The notes under the pieces were generated by a model. It worked only from the letters and a program-made list of their open reading frames with translations, did not search any database and was not told where the DNA came from. Shown here piece after piece: positions 16,591 through 24,663 of a stretch of DNA of 64,000 nt. The stretch's first letter is position 1, and every line of letters starts with the position of its first letter. The position numbers were made by a program, and so were the translations under genes. The stretch comes from Paenarthrobacter aurescens (GTDB taxonomy: Bacteria > Actinomycetota > Actinomycetes > Actinomycetales > Micrococcaceae): positions 213,699 through 277,698 of the forward strand of contig NZ_JAOEFX010000008.1 of assembly GCF_025421775.1 (NCBI RefSeq), read 5' to 3'.

Positions 16591-17339
16591 GCGGCCAGAT
16601 CCTGAAAGAAGGGGCGGTCGTCGACGCGATCGCTTCGGTCAAGCCGGAGTCACCGGAAGGCAAGCCCACCGTGACGGTGCTGGATTACGGATCGGGCAAC
16701 GTTCGTTCCGCTGTCCGCGCACTTGAGCGTGCCGGTGCCCACGTGGTGCTGAGCGCCAAGCCGGAGGATGTGCTCAACGCCGATGGGCTGCTGGTTCCCG
16801 GAGTCGGCGCCTATGAGACCGTCATGAAGGAACTCAAGGCCGTCGATGCCATCCGCATGATTGGGCGCAGGGTTGCCGGTGGGCGCCCAGTGCTCGCCAT
16901 TTGCGTGGGCCTCCAGGTCCTCTTCGAAGCCGGTGTTGAACACGGAACGGAATCCGAGGGCATGGCTGAGTGGCCCGGCAAGGTGGAATTGCTTCCCGCC
17001 CCCGTCGTCCCGCACATGGGATGGAACACGGTGGACGTGCCGGAGGGTTCCAAACTCTTTGCCGGCGTCGAGCAGGAGCGCTTCTACTTCGTGCACTCCT
17101 ATGGTGTGCAGGAGTGGAACTTCGATGTAGTGCAGCCACGTATGGCCCCGCCCATGGTCACCTGGTCCGAGCACGGTGCGCGCTTCATTGCTGCCGTTGA
17201 GAATGGTCCTCTCTGTGCTACCCAGTTCCACCCCGAGAAGTCGGGCGACGCCGGGGCGCGGCTCCTGCGGAACTGGGTAGACAGCTTGCGGAAGCCTGGC
17301 GTCCCCGCAGCTGACGAAGCAGGAAGCGGTGCCGCCTAG
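16587..17339 (+). CDS. hisH: Imidazole glycerol phosphate synthase subunit HisH
   Basis: The 250-residue class I glutamine amidotransferase supplies ammonia to HisF. The oxyanion strand is VPGVGAY, the nucleophilic cysteine is in AICVGLQVLFE, and the catalytic His-Glu pair is in TQFHPEKSG. It has an N-terminal extension of about 25 residues before VTVLDYGSGN. The start GTG 16587 overlaps hisB. A small membrane protein gene begins at the base directly after its stop codon. hisF is not in the window, so it must be elsewhere. Confidence 0.95.
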   Translation: MSGQILKEGAVVDAIASVKPESPEGKPTVTVLDYGSGNVRSAVRALERAGAHVVLSAKPEDVLNADGLLVPGVGAYETVMKELKAVDAIRMIGRRVAGGRPVLAICVGLQVLFEAGVEHGTESEGMAEWPGKVELLPAPVVPHMGWNTVDVPEGSKLFAGVEQERFYFVHSYGVQEWNFDVVQPRMAPPMVTWSEHGARFIAAVENGPLCATQFHPEKSGDAGARLLRNWVDSLRKPGVPAADEAGSGAA

Positions 17340-17498
17340 ATGTGGTCGGTAGTACTCATGGGGCTAGCTGGCGTACTGGTTGGCGGCGGTATTTCCTTCC
17401 ACCAGCAGAAGAAGCCTCGTTGGGTTTCCATTTCTTTCTATGTGCTGGCCGGGATGTCCCTGCTGGCCGCCTATCTCCTGACGCTGCCCGGTAACTGA
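17340..17498 (+). CDS. Small two-helix membrane protein in the his operon
   Basis: This 52-residue frame starts with ATG immediately after the hisH stop (TAG-ATG) and runs to TGA 17496-17498. It encodes MWSVVLMGLAGVLVGGGISF, a basic loop HQQKKPRW, and a second hydrophobic helix SISFYVLAGMSLLAAYLLTL. The hairpin topology and tight spacing suggest a real, co-translated protein. Similar short membrane proteins occur between hisH and priA in related actinobacteria, as far as I recall. The function is unknown. Confidence 0.72.
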   Translation: MWSVVLMGLAGVLVGGGISFHQQKKPRWVSISFYVLAGMSLLAAYLLTLPGN

Positions 17499-17545
17499 AC
17501 CGGTCACTCGAAAACCCGCGTCACCTTCGAACTCCAAGGACACAC

Positions 17546-18289
17546 ATGACCACCTCCACCCAGTCCGTACTGGAACTCCTGCCTGCCGTCGATATCGTCG
17601 ACGGCCAGGCAGTCCGCCTCCTGCAAGGTGAAGCCGGCTCGGAAACGAGTTATGGAACACCGCTGGAAGCGGCCTTGAACTGGCAGAACGCCGGTGCCGA
17701 ATGGGTGCATATGGTTGACCTCGATGCCGCCTTCGGTCGTGGCAACAATGCGGACCTCATCAGCGAGGTGGTGTCGCAGCTCGACGTCAAGGTGGAGCTG
17801 TCGGGCGGCCTGCGCGATGACGAATCGCTTGAGCGCGCCCTCGAATTGGGCGTAGCCCGCGTGAACCTCGGCACAGCAGCGTTGGAGGACCCGGAATGGA
17901 CCCGCAGGGCCATTGACCGCTTTGGTGACAAGATCGCCGTCGGGCTTGATGTCCGCGGTACGACGCTCGCTGGACGCGGCTGGACCAAGGAGGGCGGCGA
18001 CCTTTGGGAAGTCCTGGCCCGCCTTGAGGATGCCGGCTGCGCCCGCTATGTGGTCACCGACGTCACCAAGGATGGAACGTTGCAGGGACCGAACGTGGAG
18101 CTGCTGCGTCAGATGGTGGAGAAGACAGGTAAGCCCGTCGTGGCTTCGGGTGGCATTTCCAGCCTTGAGGACCTTCGGGTGTTGCGTGAACTGGTGCCGT
18201 TGGGCGTCGAGGGCGCGATTGTGGGCAAGGCTCTCTACGCGGGTGCTTTCACGCTGCCTGAAGCCCTGGACGTCGCCGGTCGCCGCTGA
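17546..18289 (+). CDS. priA: Phosphoribosyl isomerase PriA (HisA/TrpF)
   Basis: The 247-residue TIM barrel isomerises ProFAR in histidine synthesis. Catalytic aspartates are in LPAVDIVDG and VVTDVTKDGT. The loop GRGWTKEGGDLW matches actinobacterial PriA, which also performs the TrpF reaction of tryptophan synthesis, rather than monofunctional HisA. Bifunctionality is therefore likely but is an inference from the loop. RBS AAGGA precedes ATG 17546. The stop overlaps the next gene by one base. Confidence 0.93.
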   Translation: MTTSTQSVLELLPAVDIVDGQAVRLLQGEAGSETSYGTPLEAALNWQNAGAEWVHMVDLDAAFGRGNNADLISEVVSQLDVKVELSGGLRDDESLERALELGVARVNLGTAALEDPEWTRRAIDRFGDKIAVGLDVRGTTLAGRGWTKEGGDLWEVLARLEDAGCARYVVTDVTKDGTLQGPNVELLRQMVEKTGKPVVASGGISSLEDLRVLRELVPLGVEGAIVGKALYAGAFTLPEALDVAGRR

Positions 18290-19200
18290 TGCCCCACGAC
18301 GCAAGCCACGGGCACGAGGATCACGGCCACGGCAGGCGTGAGCTTCCCGGCCATATTGCTGCCGCGTTGGCGGGTGCCGGGGGAGCGGCTGACTCTGCCG
18401 GCCAGCCTTGGGCAGGCCGGAGCCTCAGCGGAGACGATGCCAAGATCCACAACTTCGAGGATGACAAAGGCACGGCAGACGCCGGCTATACCGCCGCTCT
18501 CGAGTCGCTGATCGGTGGAACCGGCAGCGAGGCCGACGTCGTTGCCTCCCTGGCGACGGCGCGGGTCTTCGTGCCTGTTGTTGCCCAACTCGCTGAAGAA
18601 GCGGAAGGCGTCGACGGCCTCCACGCTGACAAGCAAGCTGATATGGCATTGGTCACACTGAAGGCCCCCGATGGCCGTACGGCAATGCCCGTATTCACCT
18701 CGGCAGCGGCCCTTGAAGCCTGGCATTCCGAAGCGCGCCCTGTTGCTGTTTACGCAGCACGCGCCGCACTTTCTGCGGTATCCGAGGGTGCCCAGCTGTT
18801 GGTCCTGGATCCGGGCTCCGACTTCACCTTCGTCGTGCGGCGCCCGGCCATGTGGGCCCTTGCCCAGCAGAAGGACTGGACGCCGTCCTACCTTGATGAT
18901 CAACTGGAGTCTGCTCTCGCTTCAACGGTCTCGGCATTTCGGACGGTCCGCCGCCTCGAGACGCAACCTGGTGGCGGTGTTGCATCCCTCACTGCCGACG
19001 GTCGTCACGTATCAGGTGGTGGAGCGGGCCCGGAGCTGCGGGTGGTGCTCTTCCTTGAAGACGGACTGGACGCTGTAGCTGTGCAATCGCTGGTTGGCCA
19101 ACTCAACGAGGCGTGGGCGAGGATGGATTCGTTTGCCGAGGGCGTCGACTCCATCGAAGTGAAATTGCAGCGTGCGGCGCAGGAGCCCGGGCTGCACTAA
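18289..19200 (+). CDS. SseB family protein
   Basis: The 303-residue protein begins with a histidine-rich stretch (HGHEDHGHG, residues 6-14). A region matching the SseB domain follows at about 85-180 (LATARVFVPVV ... MPVFTSAAALEAWH ... LVLDPGSDFTFVVRR) and a second domain in the C-terminal third. It is cytoplasmic, with no signal peptide. SseB-like genes sit between priA and infC in many actinobacteria, but their role is unknown. It overlaps priA by one base, so it is probably in the his operon. The N-terminal histidines could bind metal. Confidence 0.78.
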   Translation: MPHDASHGHEDHGHGRRELPGHIAAALAGAGGAADSAGQPWAGRSLSGDDAKIHNFEDDKGTADAGYTAALESLIGGTGSEADVVASLATARVFVPVVAQLAEEAEGVDGLHADKQADMALVTLKAPDGRTAMPVFTSAAALEAWHSEARPVAVYAARAALSAVSEGAQLLVLDPGSDFTFVVRRPAMWALAQQKDWTPSYLDDQLESALASTVSAFRTVRRLETQPGGGVASLTADGRHVSGGGAGPELRVVLFLEDGLDAVAVQSLVGQLNEAWARMDSFAEGVDSIEVKLQRAAQEPGLH

Positions 19201-19211
19201 CGGCAGTACGG

Positions 19212-19237
19212 GTTCCCCCGGGCTGCCCCGGGGGAAC
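19212..19237 (+). terminator. Strong hairpin between the SseB-like and MFS genes
   Basis: An 11-bp perfect stem (19212-19222 with 19227-19237, arm GTTCCCCCGGG) with a four-base loop has no U-run after it. It may attenuate or process the transcript. The RBS of the MFS gene (AGAGGA) starts two bases downstream. Confidence 0.5.
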
Positions 19238-19252
19238 AAGAGGATTTAGCCA

Positions 19253-20557
19253 GTGAACTTCGCTCTCTACAAAGAGATGCTGTCCATCCGCCCTGTTCGG
19301 CGCCTTCTGGTTGTGGGCATGATTGCCCGCATTCCGCACTCGGCAGCGGGGGTGCTTCTCACCCTGCACATAGTGCTGACCCTGGGCCAGGGCTACGCTG
19401 CCGCCGGTGCAGCCGCCGCGGTGATGACCATTGGCATTGCGCTGGGCGCCCCGTGGCGTGGCCGCCGTGTGGACATGGTTGGCCTCAGGAAGGCCCTCAT
19501 ACCTTCGGTTGTCTCCGAAACTGTCATCTGGACGATCGTCCCGCACGTTTCGTACGAGTGGTTGCTTCCGCTGGTGTTTGTCGGTGGCCTCTTCACGTTG
19601 CCGATTTTCAGCGTTGTCCGCCAGTCCCTGGGAGTCATGGTGGATGGCGAACAGCGCCGTTCGGCATTCGCCCTCGATTCCATCGCCACAGAGCTTGTTT
19701 TCATGATTGGTCCAGCTGTTGGCGCGATCGTTGCCACGAGCGGGTTCTCGGCGATCGGACTCACGGCCGTAGGAATCTCCGTTTCCGTGGCAGGGCTGTT
19801 CCTCATGTGGTTCAACCCGCCCACCCGGAGCGACGTGGCCTGCACTCCACAGGAATCCGCGGACCGGGCAGCCGCTGACCTCGCTGCTGCCGAGGCCGCC
19901 ATGGTGGCTTCGGCGCCGGCCCACGTCCAGGAGGCAGCCTCGGAGATGGCGTCTGCCACCTCGCGCACGGCCGCCCTCCGAAGTCGCGTTGCCAGGAACT
20001 TCACCTGGTTCACGGTCTCTGTTGCGGCGCTTTTCGTGGTTGCTGCAGGATCGGGAATGGTCTTGAGCGGGTCCGATGTCAGCATCGTCGGGTTGTTGGA
20101 ACGCGGTGGTCACGAGAATGAAATCGGAATCGTCTTCTTCTTCTGGTGTGCAGCGTCGGTCGTCGGTGGACTCATCTACGGATCCATGAAGCGGTCCATT
20201 TCGCCAATGCTCCTGCTGCTGGGAATGGCGGCCCTCACCATTCCGATGGGCTTCGCCCAAGACACCTGGACCCTCGCGTTCCTGTCGCTCCTGCCCGGCC
20301 TGCTGTGCGCGCCGGTTTTGTCGGCGTCGTCCGAGAAGGTGGCTGACCTGGTGGACGAGGAGCGCCGGGGTGAAGCGATGGGTTGGTACGGCTCTGCGCT
20401 GACCGCAGGCGTCGCCCTGGGTGCGCCTCTGGCCGGGGTCTTCATCGATACCGTGGGGCCGTCTGGTGGCTTTGCGGCAGTCGGCATCGCCGGCGTTGCG
20501 CTCTGCGCTACGGGACTCATCCTCACGTCCATGCGCCGCAGGGCCGCGCGCGTCTGA
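19253..20557 (+). CDS. MFS transporter
   Basis: The 434-residue protein has about twelve predicted transmembrane segments in two halves. They are separated by a cytoplasmic loop at about residues 195-250 that is rich in alanine and acidic residues (ADRAAADLAAAEAAM). GTG 19253 with AGAGGA upstream is the start. Charged loop GAPWRGRRVDMVGLRKAL fits the MFS loop 2-3 motif. No substrate signature was recognised; drug or metabolite efflux is possible. It follows the SseB-like gene after a strong hairpin and may be partly uncoupled from the his operon. Confidence 0.85.
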   Translation: MNFALYKEMLSIRPVRRLLVVGMIARIPHSAAGVLLTLHIVLTLGQGYAAAGAAAAVMTIGIALGAPWRGRRVDMVGLRKALIPSVVSETVIWTIVPHVSYEWLLPLVFVGGLFTLPIFSVVRQSLGVMVDGEQRRSAFALDSIATELVFMIGPAVGAIVATSGFSAIGLTAVGISVSVAGLFLMWFNPPTRSDVACTPQESADRAAADLAAAEAAMVASAPAHVQEAASEMASATSRTAALRSRVARNFTWFTVSVAALFVVAAGSGMVLSGSDVSIVGLLERGGHENEIGIVFFFWCAASVVGGLIYGSMKRSISPMLLLLGMAALTIPMGFAQDTWTLAFLSLLPGLLCAPVLSASSEKVADLVDEERRGEAMGWYGSALTAGVALGAPLAGVFIDTVGPSGGFAAVGIAGVALCATGLILTSMRRRAARV

Positions 20558-20581
20558 GAAGCCCGGGAACCAAACAGACGA

Positions 20582-20619
20582 CGACGGCGGGCCGACCACA
20601 GAGGGTCGACCCGCCGTCG
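20582..20619. terminator. Bidirectional hairpin between convergent MFS and DUF1844 genes
   Basis: A 16-position stem with one mismatch (20582-20597 with 20604-20619) and a six-base loop lies between two convergent stop codons. There is no U-run on either side. Confidence 0.65.
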
Positions 20620-20642
20620 GCGGTTCTTGAGGCAGTTGCCGG

Positions 20643-21041
20643 CTAGTTCACCGGTCCGGTGAACTTTTCCCCCGGGCCCTTGCCCGGGGCGTCGGGAATG
20701 AGCGATGCTTCACGGAAGGCCAGCTGAAGCGAGCGGAGGCCGTCACGCAACGGGCCGGCGTGCTGTGAGCCGATTTCAGGGGCGGCTGCAGACACCAGGC
20801 CGGCGAGGGCTGTGATCAGCTTGCGGGCTTCGTCGAGATCTTTGAGGTCTTCTGCGTTGGGGTCATCTGCCAGGCCCACCTTTACGGCCGCTGCGCTCAT
20901 AAGGTGAACGGCTCCAGTGGTGATGACTTCCACGGCCGGGACTTCAGCGATGTCGCGGATCTGCTGTGAAACCCCGGCATCGGCGGCGGGGACGGCGTCT
21001 TCGCTGTAGGAGTTGCGGGGATTGCTGTCTTCAGTGCTCAT
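20643..21041 (-). CDS. DUF1844 domain-containing protein
   Basis: The 132-residue protein matches the actinobacterial DUF1844 family: RDIAEVPAVEVITTGAVHLM, VKVGLADDP, KDLDEARKLITALAG, and a C-terminus PGKGPGEKFTGPV. The family is encoded next to infC in Streptomyces and relatives. Its function is unknown. The start at 21041 (MSTEDSNPR) was chosen over the frame to 21092 because homologues begin here. It is divergent from the infC leader. Confidence 0.87.
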   Translation of the reverse strand: MSTEDSNPRNSYSEDAVPAADAGVSQQIRDIAEVPAVEVITTGAVHLMSAAAVKVGLADDPNAEDLKDLDEARKLITALAGLVSAAAPEIGSQHAGPLRDGLRSLQLAFREASLIPDAPGKGPGEKFTGPVN

Positions 21042-21092
21042 ACTGGTAAGCTTGTCACAGACCGACTGGAAGTCGTTATTCACGGGTGTCAT

Positions 21093-21420
21093 TCACGGTG
21101 TTGTTCACAGTGAACATCCGCAGGCAATGCTCCCGCCGCGTGCAATGTGCGCTTGGCGGGTTGTTTCTGTAGAATTGACTTTCAGTTTGCAAGCGGAGTT
21201 CTCTCCCACCCGCGTCAGCCGTTTCCCTTTCAGGGACAGGATCCCTTTGGGGACAAGAGGTTGCCGGGTATCTGGTCGGACACTTAAGGTGGCGCAGCCT
21301 CCGAAAGTGTGTGCCTCCCTCTCGGGGGGTACAGCCGATCTTCGAGGCCTTCGATTGCACCAGCAATTGGGGGCCTTCTCTATTTGCCGGTGAAATCACC
21401 ACAACCACAGGAGCTTTAAC
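21093..21420 (+). promoter_or_regulatory. Leader region of the infC-rpmI-rplT operon
   Basis: No gene lies in this stretch. A -10-like TAGAAT is at 21170-21175. Imperfect direct repeats CCCTTTcAGGGACA and CCCTTTgGGGACA lie near 21224-21260. The terminator-like hairpin at 21344-21385 ends about 35 bases before the infC start. The layout resembles the autoregulated L20 leader of Firmicutes, but sequence homology is not apparent. Confidence 0.55.
21344..21385 (+). terminator. Terminator-like hairpin in the infC leader, possible attenuator
   Basis: A 14-bp stem with three G-U pairs (21345-21358 with 21363-21376), loop ACCA, is followed by TCTCTATTT. It lies inside the leader of an essential operon, so it must be regulated or leaky. 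Confidence 0.55.
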
Positions 21421-22521
21421 ATTAGCGAGCCAAGAATCAATGAGCGTATCCGCGTCCCCGAGGTGCGGTTGGTCGGCCCTGCCGGCGAACAGGTAGGAAT
21501 TGTCCGCATCGAGGACGCCCTGCGTCTTGCTGCCGAATCCGATCTCGATCTCGTTGAAGTTGCCCCGCAGGCTAAGCCTCCCGTTTGCAAGTTGATGGAC
21601 TTCGGCAAGTACAAGTACGAAGCTGCAGTCAAGGCCCGTGAAGCCCGCAAGAACCAGACCAACACGGTTCTCAAGGAAATTCGCTTCCGCCTCAAGATCG
21701 ATAAGCACGACTACGAAACCAAGCGCGGACACGCCCTTCGCTTCCTCGGTGCCGGTGACAAGGTCAAGGCCATGATCCAGTTCCGCGGCCGTGAGCAGCA
21801 GCGTCCCGAGATGGGCATCCGCCTGCTCCAGAAGTTCGCTGAGGATGTTGCCGAGGTAGGCATCGTAGAGTCCAGCCCGCGCATCGATGGCCGCAACATG
21901 GTTATGGTGATCGGTCCGCTGAAGAACAAGGCCGAAGCGAAAGCTGAAGCCCGCCGCGCGGCCCAGCGTGCCGAAGCCAAGGCCCAGAATGAGGCCAAGG
22001 CGTCGGGGCGAGTGGACACAACGGGCGAGCAAGCTCCCTTGACGCAGTCACTGGGCGACCTTCTCCCCGCCGGTTTCCTGACTGGTGAGGAAGAGTCCAA
22101 GCAGGAAACTGTGGAGGCTCCCGAGGCTGAAGCTCCCGTCGCCGAAGAGGCTCCGGTAGTTGAAGAAGCCCCGGTAGTTGAAGAGGCTCCGGTTGCTGAA
22201 GAAGCGCCGGTTGCTGAAGAGGCTCCGGTAGTTGAAGAAGCACCGGTCGTCGAAGAGGCTCCGGTAGTTGAAGAAGCTCCCGTAGTCAAGGAAACCCCGG
22301 CTCCGAAGGCTGCACCTGCCAAGGCTGCCCCGGCCGAAAAGGCTCCGGTTGCCAAGGCCGCACCGGCCGAAACTCCGAAGCCTGTGGTTCCGGCCGCTGC
22401 CCCGAAGCCTGCCGTTCCTTCGGCTCCGAAGCCTGTCGCCAAGCCGGCAGCTCCGAAGCCGGCAGCCCGGCCCGCAGCCCCCAAGGCTGCGCCGAAGCCT
22501 GCATCACGCAAGACCAACTAG
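21421..22521 (+). CDS. infC: Translation initiation factor IF-3 with long C-terminal extension
   Basis: The real start is the rare codon ATT at 21421, preceded by AGGAG at 21411-21415. The frame then reads ISEPRINERIRVPEVRLVGP, the classical IF-3 N-terminus. Starting at the first GTG or ATG would delete this conserved segment. ATT is the known autoregulatory start of infC, because IF-3 discriminates against non-canonical codons. IF3-N and IF3-C occupy about residues 1-180. A 180-residue tail follows, with EEAPVV/EEAPVA repeats (about 238-290) and then lysine/alanine/proline-rich KAAPA repeats. Total length is 366 residues against about 180 usual. Confidence 0.95.
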   Translation: MSEPRINERIRVPEVRLVGPAGEQVGIVRIEDALRLAAESDLDLVEVAPQAKPPVCKLMDFGKYKYEAAVKAREARKNQTNTVLKEIRFRLKIDKHDYETKRGHALRFLGAGDKVKAMIQFRGREQQRPEMGIRLLQKFAEDVAEVGIVESSPRIDGRNMVMVIGPLKNKAEAKAEARRAAQRAEAKAQNEAKASGRVDTTGEQAPLTQSLGDLLPAGFLTGEEESKQETVEAPEAEAPVAEEAPVVEEAPVVEEAPVAEEAPVAEEAPVVEEAPVVEEAPVVEEAPVVKETPAPKAAPAKAAPAEKAPVAKAAPAETPKPVVPAAAPKPAVPSAPKPVAKPAAPKPAARPAAPKAAPKPASRKTN

Positions 22522-22638
22522 TTCAACGCCGCGGAGGCCTGGCCTCCACCGGCAAGCAACCAGCACGCCGGCCCTCGTAGGCCGGCTGCGCGAAAGAATC
22601 GCGGACTTGTCCGTGGATACGTAAGGAGATCGGTTCCC

Positions 22639-22833
22639 ATGCCGAAGATGAAGACCCACAGCGGTGCTAAGAAGCGCTTCAAGCTGACCGGTACCGGCAA
22701 GCTGAAGCGTCAGCAGGCCAACCGCCGTCACTACCTGGAGCACAAGTCCTCCAGGCTGACCCGTCGCCTCGCCGGCGACAAGCTCGTCTTCAAGGGCGAT
22801 GCCAAGGTCATCAAGAAGATGCTCGGCGTCTAA
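22639..22833 (+). CDS. rpmI: 50S ribosomal protein L35
   Basis: The 64-residue basic protein MPKMKTHSGAKKRFKLTGTG has the standard L35 sequence and length. AAGGAG at 22623-22628 is its RBS. It is the second gene of the infC-rpmI-rplT operon. Confidence 0.98.
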   Translation: MPKMKTHSGAKKRFKLTGTGKLKRQQANRRHYLEHKSSRLTRRLAGDKLVFKGDAKVIKKMLGV

Positions 22834-22952
22834 GTTCCAAGTTCTTTGGTTGCTGCCATCCGGCAGTGGCCGACTACACCAAAAGCCTTCTCAGGCCGGC
22901 CGGTTTACCGGCAGTAGCAGCTTGGGATAAAGATTTCTGAAGGAGTACGCAC

Positions 22953-23624
22953 GTGGCACGTGTGAAGCGGGCGGTAAACGCCCACAAGAAGCGCCGGGTT
23001 GTCCTCGAACGCGCCAAGGGTTACCGCGGTCAGCGTTCGCGCCTGTACCGCAAGGCCAAAGAGCAGCTGCTGCACTCGTTTGTGTACAGCTACGGCGACC
23101 GCCGCAAGAAGAAGGGTGACTTCCGTCGCCTCTGGATCCAGCGCATCAACGCTGCATCCCGCGCCAACGGCCTCACCTACAACCGTCTCATCCAGGGCCT
23201 CAAGGCCGCTGAGGTTGAGGTTGACCGCCGCATGCTGGCCGAACTGGCTGTTTCCGACGCCAACGCTTTCGCCGCTCTGGTGAACGTTGCCAAGGCTGCA
23301 CTCCCGGCTGACACGTCCGCTCCGGCCGCCAAGGCTGAGGCTGCTCCCAAGGCAAAGGTTGCTCCCGCAGCTGCCACGGCGACGGCTGTCAAGGCTGTTG
23401 TTTCCGAGAAGCCGGCCATCGACGGCGCAGTTGCTGCCGACGGTGACGAGGCTCCGGAAGGCTATGCCATCAAGGGCAACGCTGAGTCCAAGAAGTACCA
23501 CGTACCGGGTTCCACCTGGTACAACACCACCGCTGCTGAATACTGGTTCTCCACAGTTGAGGCTGCAAAGGCTGCCGGCTTTGAGCCTGCAGGTGGCGAA
23601 GCCCGCCAGCAGATCAAGAACTAG
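22953..23624 (+). CDS. rplT: 50S ribosomal protein L20 fused to a C-terminal YHxPG-type domain
   Basis: Residues 1-118 are canonical L20 (MARVKRAVNAHKKRRVVLER ... GLKAAEVEVDRRMLAELA). L20 is usually about 120 residues, but this protein has 223. An alanine/lysine-rich linker (about 119-165) leads to a compact domain at about 168-215 with IKGNAESKKYHVPGSTWY, AEYWFSTVEAAKAAGF. The same IKGN-YHxPG-WF-AGF pattern occurs at the C-terminus of some secreted thermonucleases. The extension is known in Micrococcaceae ribosomal proteins; its role is unknown. It stays in frame, so it is not an assembly fusion. Confidence 0.95.
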   Translation: MARVKRAVNAHKKRRVVLERAKGYRGQRSRLYRKAKEQLLHSFVYSYGDRRKKKGDFRRLWIQRINAASRANGLTYNRLIQGLKAAEVEVDRRMLAELAVSDANAFAALVNVAKAALPADTSAPAAKAEAAPKAKVAPAAATATAVKAVVSEKPAIDGAVAADGDEAPEGYAIKGNAESKKYHVPGSTWYNTTAAEYWFSTVEAAKAAGFEPAGGEARQQIKN

Positions 23625-23650
23625 TCGCAACTGCCACTAAAGTTCTTTAT

Positions 23651-24562
23651 ATGAACGAAACCGGGCGCCCGCAAGACTTTCCGATGACCAACCCCCGAGC
23701 AGATCGGGTGAGGGACGTCGCCAAGCTTGCCGGGCGCCCGGCGCGTTTAAAGCGCGGACGCTTCCTGGCAGAAGGCCCGCAGGCGGTGCGCGAGGCTTTG
23801 ACCCTGCACCGTGAGCGCACAGCGGCTGGTGGCTCCGCCGTCGTGCATGAAGTATTTGCCAGCGAGGCGTGTCTTGACCGCCTCCCCGAACTTGCCGACC
23901 TCGCGCAGGGAACGCTGCTTCGCCTGGCAAATGACGAGGTGCTCGCCGCTATGGCGGACACCGTCAACCCGCAGGGGATTGTGGCCGTCTGCAGTTTTGT
24001 GGACGTCAGCCTGGACTCAGTACTCGACGCCGGTCCTCGCCTGATCGCCGTCATGTGCCAGGTCCGCGACCCCGGCAACGCCGGCACAGTCCTGCGTGCT
24101 GCAGATGCTGCCGGAGCCGACGCCGTGGTGTTGACGGGCTCGAGCGTGGACATTTACAACCCCAAGGCGGTCCGCTCAACAGCCGGGTCCCTCTTCCACC
24201 TGCCCGTGGTACTGGGCGCCGATGTTGAGGAGTTGACAGCACGCTGCCGGGAGCGGGGTATCGGAGTCCTGGCTGCCGACGGATACGGAACCGTCAATCT
24301 GGATAAGCTTCAGGATGAGAATGCGGCACGGAGGCTGGGGAATGGGTCTGTAGCCTCGGACTACGCCCTTGAGGCCCCTACGGCATGGCTGTTCGGCAAC
24401 GAGGCGCAGGGCTTGTCAGACGCGGAGCTGGCCCTTGCTGATCACCGGGTCGCTGTGCCCGTGTACGGGGCTGCTGAGAGCTTGAACCTGGGCACGGCAG
24501 CCACTGTGTGCCTTTACGCCAGCGCACGTTCCCAGCAAGGCGCCCGAGTGGAGAATGTGTAA
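23651..24562 (+). CDS. TrmH family RNA 2'-O-ribose methyltransferase
   Basis: The 303-residue SPOUT methyltransferase has an N-terminal substrate-binding domain (residues about 20-110, RLKRGRFLAEGPQAVREAL). The C-terminal SpoU fold has motif 1 VRDPGNAGTVLRAADA, motif 2 WLFGNEAQGLSD and motif 3 ESLNLGTAATVCLYA. It should methylate a ribose in rRNA or tRNA; the exact nucleotide cannot be told. It follows rplT by 26 bases, and a TAAAGT-N7-ATG arrangement suggests its own leaderless start. Confidence 0.9.
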   Translation: MNETGRPQDFPMTNPRADRVRDVAKLAGRPARLKRGRFLAEGPQAVREALTLHRERTAAGGSAVVHEVFASEACLDRLPELADLAQGTLLRLANDEVLAAMADTVNPQGIVAVCSFVDVSLDSVLDAGPRLIAVMCQVRDPGNAGTVLRAADAAGADAVVLTGSSVDIYNPKAVRSTAGSLFHLPVVLGADVEELTARCRERGIGVLAADGYGTVNLDKLQDENAARRLGNGSVASDYALEAPTAWLFGNEAQGLSDAELALADHRVAVPVYGAAESLNLGTAATVCLYASARSQQGARVENV

Positions 24563-24663
24563 ACGGCGCATCGCCGGGTACGGTATTGCTTGCAAGATCA
24601 GACGATGAAGACTCTTCTTGGCCAATTTCCAAACTTTCCCTAACCCGAAGAGGTGAAGCTTTC

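Noticed and set aside
22130..22300. Repeated DNA in infC as a CRISPR or mobile repeat
   Set aside because: The repeats are in-frame codons for EEAPVV/EEAPVA, with unit lengths and variation expected of a coding tandem repeat.
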